Below, piece after piece: positions 1-6,464 of a stretch of DNA of 24,847 nucleotides. The stretch is from contig JAGVXW010000006.1 of the NCBI GenBank assembly GCA_018303575.1, forward strand, positions 1 through 24,847. Direction: 5' to 3'. Below the pieces are notes generated by a model. The model had not been told where the DNA came from. It saw only the letters and a list, made by a program, of their open reading frames with translations, and ran no database searches. The DNA is from Candidatus Woesearchaeota archaeon. GTDB taxonomy: Archaea; Nanobdellota; Nanobdellia; Woesearchaeales; WJIZ01. The position numbers and the translations under genes are program-made. Within the stretch, counting starts at the first letter, position 1; each line of letters starts with the position of its first letter.

Positions 1-25
1 GGGGGTTCGAATCCCCTCCCTCGCA
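1..25 (+). tRNA. tRNA 3' end (partial; probably tRNA-Leu)
   Basis: The window opens inside a tRNA. A T arm is visible: 5-base stem at 1-5, TTCGAAT loop at 6-12, stem at 13-17. It is followed by the 3' acceptor strand CCCTCGC (18-24) and an A discriminator (25). The implied 5' acceptor GCGAGGG with A73 fits archaeal tRNA-Leu best, but the anticodon lies outside the window. CCA is not encoded. A pyrimidine-rich stretch at 30-43 follows and may end transcription. Confidence 0.75.
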
Positions 26-57
26 TCGGGTTTCTTTACTCCTCTAGAGTGGAAAGA

Positions 58-65
58 TTTATAAG
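58..65 (+). promoter_or_regulatory. TATA box of the cystathionine beta-synthase-like gene
   Basis: TTTATAAG is centred about 28 bases before the ATG at 90. In archaea this spacing puts the transcription start at or within a few bases of the start codon. The mRNA is therefore probably leaderless, and no Shine-Dalgarno sequence is seen. Confidence 0.65.
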
Positions 66-89
66 TTTGGATGAAATCGAAACCCAAAG

Positions 90-1568
90 ATGAGAAATCT
101 AATCTTCCGTCCGGAACAGTACCGCGCGACTGTTGATACGCCCACACCGATCGTGGACATCACGGATTTCTTTCCTAGAACTGACGGAAAAGTTCTCGCC
201 AAATTCGAGGGCGCCTTTCCCAACGGAGGGTCAGTGAAGGACAGGATCGCGTATCAGATGATCCGGGATGGCTATAACTCCGGCCAGATCTCACGGTCAG
301 TGACTAAAATCGATGAAGGGGGAGCGCGCAGGGTTGTCACGCCCGGAACGCTTCTGTGCGAGGGCACATCAGGCAATACTGGCTTAGGATTGGCAAGATG
401 GGGCGCATTGCTGGGACATCAGGTTGCGCTAGCCATTCCCAGAAAGATGGATGAATCCAAAGTGGCGATGCTGCGCGCCTACGGCGCGAGAGTGTTCGTC
501 GTGCCAACCGAGGCCGGCCACAATCATCCGAACAGTTATACAGGTGTCGCGAAGCGGCTCGCGTATGAACTGGAAGGATTCTACACGAATCAGCACAATA
601 ACCCTTCAAACGCCCGTGCCCATGAGCTCACCACAGGCCCTGAAATCTGGGCGCAGACCGAAGGAAAGGTGACCTATCTTGTTGCAGGCCAGGGAACCGG
701 CGGAACCATTACCGGAACGGCCAGGTATCTCAGGAGCCAGAATCCAAATGTCAGAGTCATCGCCGTTGATCCAGTTGGCTCGCCCGTAAAATTCATGTTC
801 GACTACTGGAAAGAGCATGGCCAGGATCCGCCGCAAGCGGAGATTGCCAAGCGCGACGGCAGTTACAAAGTCGAAGGCATCGGCATGGACCATCACACGA
901 AAAACCTCGATTTCACGCTCCTGACTGAAGTTGTTTCCATACCCGATGAGGCCGCCTTCGCCAATGCCCTTAACTTCATCGATCTTTCTGGGCGGGATGT
1001 GGGCGGCTCTTCGGGAGCGGCGCTTGCGGCCATGCGCCAGTTAGCACCCTCACTCGGGATCTTGGATGTGGCGGTCGTCATCCTTCCTGACCTGGGGAAC
1101 CAATATCTGGAACGGTTCATGAATCAGGAATGGATGAAGCAGAACGGCTTCGTTGGCGAAGGACAGGAATTGAGTATCGCTGATCTTGTCAGGAGAAAAA
1201 ATGTGCCCGGCATCGTCTCTGTTAGCCTTGATGATACCGTCGAACGTGCTATGTATCTTATGGAAGAGAATAAGTTCGGCCAGCTTCCGGTGACACGTGA
1301 GGGCGATCTTACCTATGCCAGCGTCACGTTGGAAGGTTTGCGCAATCTGGACTTAAGCCCGCTTGGGAAAAGACTAAAGCTCCGTGAGGTAGTTCATTTG
1401 GATAGAGATGTTCCGGGATACAAACCCTTCCCCGTGCTCCCAGAAACAGGGGCCTCGAGAAAAGACCTAGAAGACGCTCTTTTCACGCATCCGGCAGTCT
1501 TGATTCGTGATGAGAACGGCCAAATCACCAGCCTCCTCACCATCGCCGACCAGCTCGAGCTGATCTAG
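90..1568 (+). CDS. Cystathionine beta-synthase-like PLP enzyme with C-terminal CBS domain pair
   Basis: A fold-type II PLP enzyme of the cysteine synthase / cystathionine beta-synthase family, condensing an activated serine with a thiol, probably homocysteine. K50 in GGSVKDR is the expected Schiff-base lysine. SGNTG (94-98) binds the substrate carboxylate, and GQGTGGT (201-207) forms the phosphate cup. GGSSGAAL and the DLGNQYLERFMNQEWM segment (about 334-349) are typical of CBS enzymes. Residues about 362-492 form two CBS repeats, the second ending in SLLTIADQLELI, which suggests adenosyl-ligand control. The N-terminal heme domain of animal enzymes is absent. At 492 residues it matches archaeal and bacterial CBS-type enzymes. 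The start follows a TATA box by about 28 bases. It ends convergently against the next gene in a shared CTAG. O-acetyl- or O-phosphoserine sulfhydrylase activity is the main alternative. Confidence 0.88.
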   Translation: MRNLIFRPEQYRATVDTPTPIVDITDFFPRTDGKVLAKFEGAFPNGGSVKDRIAYQMIRDGYNSGQISRSVTKIDEGGARRVVTPGTLLCEGTSGNTGLGLARWGALLGHQVALAIPRKMDESKVAMLRAYGARVFVVPTEAGHNHPNSYTGVAKRLAYELEGFYTNQHNNPSNARAHELTTGPEIWAQTEGKVTYLVAGQGTGGTITGTARYLRSQNPNVRVIAVDPVGSPVKFMFDYWKEHGQDPPQAEIAKRDGSYKVEGIGMDHHTKNLDFTLLTEVVSIPDEAAFANALNFIDLSGRDVGGSSGAALAAMRQLAPSLGILDVAVVILPDLGNQYLERFMNQEWMKQNGFVGEGQELSIADLVRRKNVPGIVSVSLDDTVERAMYLMEENKFGQLPVTREGDLTYASVTLEGLRNLDLSPLGKRLKLREVVHLDRDVPGYKPFPVLPETGASRKDLEDALFTHPAVLIRDENGQITSLLTIADQLELI

Positions 1569-2398
1569 CGCCCCACCTGGAACTCTTTCGCTTTCTTGAC
1601 GACCTCGACCCAGTGCCCGAAGGCCTGCCAGTCGCTCACCTCTCTCTCCTCTTCAGCCGACTTTACGAGCGGCGACTTCGGGCCCACGGCGAGCCTTCCT
1701 GAAAGCGAGAAGTACAGCCCCGTCTTGTCCCTGTGTTGCTCATGGAGATGGACAACCTCATCCGGCGTGAGGAAGCCGAACAGGACTGCGACCGGAAGCG
1801 TAAAAAGCGCGTGGCGAAAGTCCGAGGTATACAGGAGCACATGGGCCAGCGTGCCGTGGTACCCCCTTGATGAATGATGGGCACGGACATTCTCGACGAC
1901 CGCGTAGAAGCCCGCATACTTTTTCCAGCCGGAGATCAGGGACTTCCAATTCCCCGCTAGCAGCGCATTCAAGTGATCTATCATCCCATGAGATCTATCG
2001 TTTCCAGTCGCCTGTTCCACTTCCAGGAAATAGGAATGAAGCGCCCGCAGCGCTTCACGTTGGCGATTGAGATAGGAGAAGATAAGGTCGTCGCGGGGGG
2101 TGTAACTGGTTGGGAACCCCATGTCGCAGACGACAAGATCGTAGCGGTCAAGATGATGGTTTTCGCGGTCCCATCTGCGCCGCACTGTAGGGATCTCGTC
2201 CAGTTCAATGCCTTCATCAGCGAGCCGGTTCTTGAGGCGCTGGGGGAACGAGTGATACACGCGCACCCGAGATTCCAGGGCAGGATTCCGCAATTGTCCA
2301 GCCCTTTCCTGCTCCAATGCCTCGTCAAGATCCGTCGGGCGGAGATGAACGCCCAGCCCGGAGTCAAAGCCACCATCCTCTACGATTAAGAGGCGCAT
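1565..2398 (-). CDS. Unrecognised protein with a receiver-like core
   Basis: A 277-residue protein I cannot assign to a family. It starts MRLLIVEDGG, like strand 1 and the acidic pair of a response-regulator receiver domain. YDLVVCDMGFP (86-96) resembles the phospho-acceptor strand with Asp92. AHVLLYTSDFRHAL (185-198) resembles the strand-4 Thr/Ser region. Spacing between these blocks is far longer than in a normal receiver of about 120 residues: a charged segment separates the first two (20-85) and a helical, aromatic segment the last two (105-180). I infer a divergent or expanded receiver-like Rossmann fold. No output domain or kinase is nearby. A TATA-like TTAAAAAT lies about 25 bases before the ATG, so it is probably a single-gene leaderless transcript. 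The stop overlaps that of the convergent CBS gene. Existence as a gene is well supported; function is not. Confidence 0.7.
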   Translation of the reverse strand: MRLLIVEDGGFDSGLGVHLRPTDLDEALEQERAGQLRNPALESRVRVYHSFPQRLKNRLADEGIELDEIPTVRRRWDRENHHLDRYDLVVCDMGFPTSYTPRDDLIFSYLNRQREALRALHSYFLEVEQATGNDRSHGMIDHLNALLAGNWKSLISGWKKYAGFYAVVENVRAHHSSRGYHGTLAHVLLYTSDFRHALFTLPVAVLFGFLTPDEVVHLHEQHRDKTGLYFSLSGRLAVGPKSPLVKSAEEEREVSDWQAFGHWVEVVKKAKEFQVGR

Positions 2399-2418
2399 GC
2401 CTGAAAGAACGCTGCGGC

Positions 2419-2426
2419 ATTTTTAA
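2419..2426 (-). promoter_or_regulatory. TATA box of the receiver-like gene
   Basis: Minus-strand TTAAAAAT is centred about 25 bases before the ATG at 2398. The identical octamer stands at the same distance before purB (12597-12604), which supports both. Confidence 0.6.
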
Positions 2427-2467
2427 GCTTTTACTGCGGAGTGGGCACGCAATCGGCTTGGGGAAGC

Positions 2468-2475
2468 TTTATATA
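2468..2475 (+). promoter_or_regulatory. TATA box of tRNA-Thr
   Basis: TTTATATA is centred about 30 bases before the first base of the tRNA (2501), the expected spacing for an archaeal tRNA promoter with a short 5' leader. Confidence 0.7.
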
Positions 2476-2500
2476 CGATTTCTGGTTCCGTCGGACATCC

Positions 2501-2590
2501 GCCCCTATAGCTCAGCGGTAGAGCGTTACCTTGGTATGCGCGAGGCGAACAAAGAGGTAAAGGTCCTGTGTTCAAATCACAGTGGGGGCA
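2501..2590 (+). tRNA. tRNA-Thr (GGT) with an 18-base intron
   Basis: The acceptor GCCCCTA (2501-2507) pairs with TGGGGGC (2583-2589), and A2590 is the discriminator. The D arm is GCTC...GAGC (2510-2524). The anticodon stem is TTACC (2526-2530) with GGTAA (2556-2560), and the T arm is CTGTG-TTCAAAT-CACAG (2566-2582). The loop is too long unless 2537-2554 is removed, which leaves TTGGTA plus A with anticodon GGT at 2533-2535. The intron is then at the canonical 37/38 site. The precursor can form a bulge-helix-bulge: 3-base bulges TA|T (2535-2537) and AG|A (2553-2555) flank a short helix 2531-2534/2549-2552 that has one G-A mismatch. Mature length is 72 bases. CCA is not encoded. Confidence 0.9.
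2537..2554 (+). other. Archaeal tRNA intron (position 37/38)
   Basis: Eighteen bases removed from the tRNA-Thr precursor. Both predicted cuts fall between the second and third base of a 3-base bulge, as the archaeal splicing endonuclease requires. The inner helix is a 3-bp CGC/GCG stem with a GAG loop (2539-2547). Confidence 0.75.
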
Positions 2591-2716
2591 TAACTGTTCC
2601 GGCAGTTACAAAGGCGGACTTTGTCCGCCGTGGATTCGAAAGCTCTGCTTTCGAACAGTGCGGGATGGGGCATAAAGCCCCATGCCGAGCATCTCGGCTA
2701 ATGGAATGCCCGGAAC
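2591..2716. repeat. Structured intergenic element A: cluster of perfect hairpins
   Basis: Directly after tRNA-Thr come five perfect stem-loops: TAACTG/CAGTTA (2591-2608), GGCGGAC/GTCCGCC with TTT loop (2613-2629), TTCGAAAGC/GCTTTCGAA with TCT loop (2635-2655), ATGGGGC/GCCCCAT (2665-2683) and GCCGAG/CTCGGC (2684-2698). GTTCCGG (2596-2602) can also pair with CCGGAAC (2710-2716), closing the whole cluster as a multi-branch structure that excludes the first hairpin. The core CGAACAGTGCGGGATG at 2652-2667 resembles cores in elements B and C. There is no convincing ORF; the rest of the gene-free stretch 2399-2765 holds only promoters, the tRNA and a T-rich tract (2735-2739). Confidence 0.7.
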
Positions 2717-2765
2717 GCACGCCCTTAACTTGCCTTTTCTAGCGCCCGGAATTTTAGGATTGCAA

Positions 2766-3665
2766 TCACGATGGATTCTTTAGCGCCGCCTTGCATTCTA
2801 TTTGCGTTCTGAAGCATCTGTCCGCCTCTTCTGGAATGCACCAGTCGCCGCGCGCGTCGTCAAAAACGCATTCCGCATCGCCGGCATCTGCGCCGGTTCC
2901 GCCCGTCTCGCCCAAGAGGGCCTGAGCTGAATCGCCGAGAGAGGAGAGCGAGGCATCCAAGGGAACGAGCGCCATGGACGCGAAGAAGGCCAGCGCGCCG
3001 ATGAAAAGGCCCTCAAGGAGCAGCGCGAAGAAGGCGCGCGCCTTTGGGATGCCGTGCGTGATAGAAAGCCCGAAGATCAGGACGATGAACTGCCAGATGC
3101 CCACGACCGGAAGCAGGAACAGGAAGAGGAGCGGGGCCGTGGAATAGGCGATCGCGGCGTAGGTCGCGGAATACTTCCCTGTGCCCCGGAAGAGCTTGAC
3201 GAACGGATGCAGGACAGCAGCGCCGACAAAGGAGAAGACAACAAATCCCAAAAAGACCGCGGCCAAGGCGATGCCCAAGACGCTAAAGCTGATCAGGGAG
3301 ATATCGAAGGGAAGGAACAGGGAAAGCATCGCAGAAAGCACCGAGCCTGCAAGCAGCAGAAGCCCGCCGTAGATGAGGATGAAAAAAAGGAGCGTCACGA
3401 CGAGGAACCCAAAGGCCCTCTTTATGCCTTCTGTTTTTGCGTGCTCGAACAGCTGCCGCGGGGAAAACAGCGCCAGCTTGAGCCGCCTGAAGTAGCCTAT
3501 CTTTTGCGGCCGGGCTGCCACCGGCGGCCTGAGCGCGTCAGCGATCGCCTGCTCGATCTGGCTGGAAGAATACCCGGCCTTCGCGAGCGCCGCCGATATC
3601 TGTGAGGGAGCATACCCTTGCGCGCGCGACCTGCGGATATACGCGAGAAGCTCCTCTTTTGCCAT
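2766..3665 (-). CDS. Yip1-like multi-pass membrane protein
   Basis: A 299-residue membrane protein. Residues 5-45 form two short amphipathic helical repeats (LLAYIRRSRAQGYAPSQI, then AALAKAGYSSSQIEQAI), a soluble N-terminal module I have seen on many small archaeal membrane proteins. Residues about 83-232 contain roughly five hydrophobic segments separated by short loops, with VLHPFVKLFRGTGKYSATY (151-169) typical of the Yip1/YIF1 family. The C-terminal tail (about 233-299) is outside the membrane part and has four cysteines (C266, C276, C284, C291) that could form two disulfides or a metal site. The function of prokaryotic Yip1-like proteins is poorly known, with membrane trafficking or transport often suggested. 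A TATA box about 27 bases before the ATG supports this start and a leaderless single-gene unit. Confidence 0.75.
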   Translation of the reverse strand: MAKEELLAYIRRSRAQGYAPSQISAALAKAGYSSSQIEQAIADALRPPVAARPQKIGYFRRLKLALFSPRQLFEHAKTEGIKRAFGFLVVTLLFFILIYGGLLLLAGSVLSAMLSLFLPFDISLISFSVLGIALAAVFLGFVVFSFVGAAVLHPFVKLFRGTGKYSATYAAIAYSTAPLLFLFLLPVVGIWQFIVLIFGLSITHGIPKARAFFALLLEGLFIGALAFFASMALVPLDASLSSLGDSAQALLGETGGTGADAGDAECVFDDARGDWCIPEEADRCFRTQIECKAALKNPS

Positions 3666-3687
3666 TGCCCTCTTCCCGGCCAGAAGA

Positions 3688-3695
3688 CTATAAAA
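3688..3695 (-). promoter_or_regulatory. TATA box of the Yip1-like gene
   Basis: On the minus strand TTTTATAG is centred about 27 bases before the ATG at 3665. The surrounding AT-rich block (3688-3700) is the only one between the start codon and element B. Confidence 0.6.
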
Positions 3696-3730
3696 ATATA
3701 TCGGCCGGAAAGTGCAGTCAAATTAAGCGG

Positions 3731-3871
3731 GAAAGCTGGCTTGGCGCTGGTCGACCGGGGGATGGTTCGAAGGCGTAGCCAAGAACCTACGAACGTCAGT
3801 GAGTATGGCCCCTTCGGGGTGGTCGACGAGGATTGCGAAGCAATCCGACAGCCGCCAAGAAGCCAGCTTTC
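3731..3871. repeat. Structured intergenic element B: closed multi-branch structure
   Basis: A perfect 12-bp stem closes the element: GAAAGCTGGCTT (3731-3742) with AAGCCAGCTTTC (3860-3871), continued by GGCG/CGCC (3743-3746, 3853-3856) after a small bulge. Inside, GTCGACC (3750-3756) pairs with GGTCGAC (3821-3827). Further in are GGTTC/GAACC (3764-3768, 3783-3787) around the GGC-GTA-GCC hairpin (3772-3780), CCCC-TTC-GGGG (3809-3819) and GGATTGC-GAA-GCAATCC (3830-3846). The core CGAACGTCAGTGAGTATG (3790-3807) closely matches element C. It could be a non-coding RNA, a dispersed repeat or a processing site. An open frame through it is upstream of the hydrogenase start and not likely to be translated. 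Confidence 0.7.
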
Positions 3872-3910
3872 TCAACTCAGGAAACTTGGCTTTACGGGAT
3901 GGAAGGTAGG

Positions 3911-3918
3911 TTTATATA
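3911..3918 (+). promoter_or_regulatory. TATA box of the hydrogenase operon
   Basis: TTTATATA is centred about 27 bases before the ATG at 3942, and the region between is purine-rich. The TATA box shows that the long in-frame extension upstream of 3942 is not translated from this promoter. AGGGGCG just before the ATG is at most a weak ribosome site. Confidence 0.7.
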
Positions 3919-3941
3919 GAAGAAAAAGGAAAAGAGGGGCG

Positions 3942-4904
3942 ATGAGGCTGTACCGGCTGGAAAAAAAGAGGTTTGCTGAGTTTATCGGCCGGCTCATGCT
4001 GGACGCGGAAGTGATCGCGCCAGTAAAAAAAGATGTCGTGCGCTTCCTGCCGATCGCGCATCCCGAAGAGGTCCATCTGGAGAAGAACGCGTTCTTCCCG
4101 CTAAAAGAATATTTTTTCCCGCAGAATCAGACGCTCTTCCAGTTCGACGGCAAATCGTTTATGGCTCAAGTTCCGAAGCCCAAGAAGAGAGTCTTCTTTG
4201 GGGTGAGACGATGCGATCTCACCGCGATCCGCCACCAGGATATCGCGTTCGGCGAAGCCGGAGATCCCTATTATGAGGCGATGAGAAAATCCTCCCTGCT
4301 CATCGGCTACCACTGCCCGAAAGCCCCGTCGCCCTACTGCTTCTGCGGCTCTCTGCCGCAAATCGAATATTTCGACCTGATGTTTTTTGATCAGCAAACC
4401 CATTTTCTCATCGAAACCGGCTCAGGGGAAGGGGAGAAGGCGGTGGAAGAGCACGCTGAAGTGTTCGTCCCGGCGGAAACGCCCAAGCCCGACACGAAGA
4501 TTCCGGGCGCGGACCGCCTCCACGTCGGGAACATCGCCCCCCTCTACGACCATCCAGACTGGAAGAAGGGCGTCGATCTCTGCCTGTCCTGCGGCGCCTG
4601 CACGGCGCTCTGCCCGACGTGCTATTGCTTCGAGATCCACGACGAGTTATCAACAGCCGATCTCAGCGCCGGAAAACGCTCGCGCTCCTGGAGCAGCTGC
4701 CAGCTTCCCGGGTTCACGAGAGTCGCCGGCGACCATGTCTTCAGGAAGGAGCGCGAGCACCGCTTCAAGCACCGCATCTATCACCAGCTAGAGTATTTCA
4801 AGGAAAAGCACGGAGTTCCCTTATGCGTCGGCTGCGGCAGGTGCATCGAGGCCTGCCCGACGAGAATCGACTTCGTGAAGCTCCTGAACGGGATGAAAGC
4901 ATGA
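3942..4904 (+). CDS. hyhB: [NiFe] hydrogenase beta subunit (Fe-S protein, HydB/HyhB type)
   Basis: A 320-residue iron-sulfur subunit of a group 3b (sulfhydrogenase-type) hydrogenase, related to anaerobic sulfite reductase subunit A. It passes electrons between the hydrogenase module and the flavin subunit. Two [4Fe-4S] motifs are plain: C214-C217-C220-C224 (CLSCGACTALCP) and C295-C298-C301-C305 (CVGCGRCIEACP). Further cysteines C91, C125, C133 and C135 (HCPKAPSPYCFC) lie in the N-terminal domain. The reading frame stays open about 320 bases further upstream, but that extension covers the structured element B. ATG 3942 is chosen because of the TATA box about 27 bases before it and because the product then begins MRLYRLEKKRFAEFI, as expected for the family. 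It is the first gene of an eight-gene operon, overlapping the next in ATGA. Confidence 0.9.
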   Translation: MRLYRLEKKRFAEFIGRLMLDAEVIAPVKKDVVRFLPIAHPEEVHLEKNAFFPLKEYFFPQNQTLFQFDGKSFMAQVPKPKKRVFFGVRRCDLTAIRHQDIAFGEAGDPYYEAMRKSSLLIGYHCPKAPSPYCFCGSLPQIEYFDLMFFDQQTHFLIETGSGEGEKAVEEHAEVFVPAETPKPDTKIPGADRLHVGNIAPLYDHPDWKKGVDLCLSCGACTALCPTCYCFEIHDELSTADLSAGKRSRSWSSCQLPGFTRVAGDHVFRKEREHRFKHRIYHQLEYFKEKHGVPLCVGCGRCIEACPTRIDFVKLLNGMKA

Positions 4905-5698
4905 ATCCGTATCTCCCGCAACGATATCAAGTCCTGGGCTTCACCAGGGAGAGCCCTGACACGTTCACGCTGACGGTCAACATGAGAAGCAAGCCTGCGC
5001 CCGGCCAGTTTGTCCAGGTGAGCGTTCCGGGTGTCGGCGAGGCGCCCATCTCCATCTGCTCTGATTCAAGGAGTCATATCAAACTGAACATCCGGGAGAT
5101 AGGAAATGTAACGAAAGCGCTTTCAAAAAAAAGAAAAGGCGACGCGCTTTGGATCCGGGGCCCCTACGGGAAAGGATATCCGATGAAGGAGCTTGAGGGC
5201 AAGAATCTCATCCTCATCGGCGGAGGCTGTGGAGTGGCGCCGCTCAAAGGAGTTATCGACTTTATCGAGCATCATCGCTCCCGGTATCGTGACATCCGGC
5301 TCTTCCTTGGCTACCGTTCTCCAGATGAAATCCTCTTCAAAAAGGAATTGAAAGAATGGAGAAAAAAATACCAGCTGGAGGTCACCATCGACCAGAACCA
5401 GCACGGCGCGTTCTGCTATGACGCGAAAGTCGGCTTCGTCACGGAAGCAATCAAAAAAGCCCCCCTCGACCCGCACGCAAGCGTCGCTTTCCTGTGCGGC
5501 CCTCCGGTGATGATGAAGGCCAGCATCGATCTGCTGAAACAAAAAGGGTTCGGCGAAAGGCAGATCTTCGTCAGCGCGGAGCGGCTCATGTACTGCGCCC
5601 TGGGCGTGTGCTGCCACTGCATGATCCGGGGAAAATTCACGTGCGTCGACGGGCCTGTCTTCAGGTACGACGAGATCGGAGCGTACGCGCATGACTAA
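4901..5698 (+). CDS. hyhG: [NiFe] hydrogenase gamma subunit (FAD/NAD(P)-binding, HydG/HyhG type)
   Basis: A 265-residue flavoprotein of the ferredoxin-NADP reductase family, which exchanges electrons with NAD(P)H. The N-terminal beta barrel has GEAPISICS (47-55), the FAD-binding segment corresponding to RxYS. RGPYGKGYP (86-94) contacts the flavin. The nucleotide domain has GGGCGVAPLKGVI (107-119) and the late FLCGPPVMM (198-205). The C-terminal cysteines C232, C237, C240 and C248 form the [2Fe-2S] site seen in dihydroorotate dehydrogenase electron-transfer subunits. The frame is open upstream inside the beta gene, but ATG 4901 overlaps the beta stop as ATGA and gives the expected N-terminus. 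The length fits the family. It works with the beta subunit as the diaphorase half of the complex. Confidence 0.9.
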   Translation: MNPYLPQRYQVLGFTRESPDTFTLTVNMRSKPAPGQFVQVSVPGVGEAPISICSDSRSHIKLNIREIGNVTKALSKKRKGDALWIRGPYGKGYPMKELEGKNLILIGGGCGVAPLKGVIDFIEHHRSRYRDIRLFLGYRSPDEILFKKELKEWRKKYQLEVTIDQNQHGAFCYDAKVGFVTEAIKKAPLDPHASVAFLCGPPVMMKASIDLLKQKGFGERQIFVSAERLMYCALGVCCHCMIRGKFTCVDGPVFRYDEIGAYAHD

Positions 5699-6464
5699 GC
5701 TAAAAGTGGGCATCTACGGCATCACCGGCTGCGCCGGCTGCCAGCTCTCCGTGATCTTCAATGAGGACGAGCTTCTGGACTTGATCGAGGTCGTCGATCT
5801 CAAGGCCTTCCCGTTCATCAAGGAAGTCAACCCGGACGAGCAGTACGACCTCATTTTCCTGGAGGGCCTCGTCGCAGACAAGGGCGATCTCGAGGCCGCG
5901 AAAAAGCTCAGGAAGAACGCGAAGATCCTCGTCGCCCTGGGCGCCTGCGCTGTCACAGGATGTGTCCCCGCCTACAGGAACTTCACGCTGAAGCAGAATT
6001 ATGAGCACCTGCTCTATCGCAAGATCAGGGAGCTCCAGGACGTGCAGCCCACTCCCGTCGACATGCACGTCCGCGTCGATTATTACTTGCCCGGCTGCCC
6101 TCCGGACAAGCGCCAGATCCTCGCGTTCATCAAGGGCGCGGTCAAGGGCGCCATCCCCAGGCCGACGGACAATCCCGTGTGCGTGGAATGCAGGCAGAAT
6201 GGAAATGCTTGTCTCCTCGAAATAGGCAAGCCCTGCCTCGGCCCCATCACGGCAGGCGGCTGCAACGCGGTCTGCGTCAACGGCGGCCTGGAGTGCTGGG
6301 GATGCCGCGGCCCGACAAAGGACATGAACCTGCCGCTGATGATCTCCCTGCTTAAGCGGAAGGGATTCGACGAGAAGTTCATCCAGGACAGGATGCGCAC
6401 GTTCGCCGGCCTCAAGCTGCCGATGCTCAAGGAGGTGCTCCATGGCAAGAACCATCACGCTTGA
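5691..6464 (+). CDS. hyhS: [NiFe] hydrogenase delta (small) subunit
   Basis: A 257-residue small subunit that wires electrons from the active site through Fe-S clusters. GITGCAGCQLS (10-20) holds C14 and C17 of the proximal cluster, completed by C86 in LGACAVTGC and C136 in LPGCPPDK. C164, C167, C174, C182, C191, C195, C202 and C205 in the C-terminal third would bind the medial and distal [4Fe-4S] clusters. No twin-arginine signal is present, so the enzyme is cytoplasmic, as group 3 enzymes are. The start overlaps the end of the gamma gene by 8 bases. The C-terminal tail is short and His-rich (HGKNHHA). Confidence 0.9.
   Translation: MTKLKVGIYGITGCAGCQLSVIFNEDELLDLIEVVDLKAFPFIKEVNPDEQYDLIFLEGLVADKGDLEAAKKLRKNAKILVALGACAVTGCVPAYRNFTLKQNYEHLLYRKIRELQDVQPTPVDMHVRVDYYLPGCPPDKRQILAFIKGAVKGAIPRPTDNPVCVECRQNGNACLLEIGKPCLGPITAGGCNAVCVNGGLECWGCRGPTKDMNLPLMISLLKRKGFDEKFIQDRMRTFAGLKLPMLKEVLHGKNHHA
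6429..6436 (+). promoter_or_regulatory. Ribosome binding site of the large subunit gene
   Basis: AAGGAGGT lies inside the end of the small-subunit gene, 5 bases before ATG 6442. It shows that this organism uses Shine-Dalgarno sites inside operons although first genes look leaderless. Confidence 0.7.

Noticed and set aside
2571..2590. Integration (att) site at the tRNA-Thr 3' end
   Set aside because: I see no second copy of the tRNA 3' sequence in the window and no integrase gene.
2591..2716. CRISPR array
   Set aside because: The hairpins have different sequences and no direct repeat with regular spacing.
2317..2742. 141-codon open frame on the plus strand across tRNA-Thr
   Set aside because: It covers the tRNA, its promoter and the hairpin cluster; no coding signature.
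3054..3605. 183-codon, very charged open frame on the plus strand
   Set aside because: Antisense to the Yip1-like gene; its Asp/Glu/Lys/Arg-rich product is what the complement of hydrophobic codons gives.
3761..3790. tRNA remnant (GGTTCGA resembling a T arm)
   Set aside because: No acceptor, D or anticodon arm can be built around it; the bases are explained by the GGTTC/GAACC stem of element B.
3618..3941. In-frame N-terminal extension of the hydrogenase beta subunit by 108 codons
   Set aside because: It runs through element B and the TATA box, and the product has no resemblance to the family before residue 109; the promoter is downstream of it.
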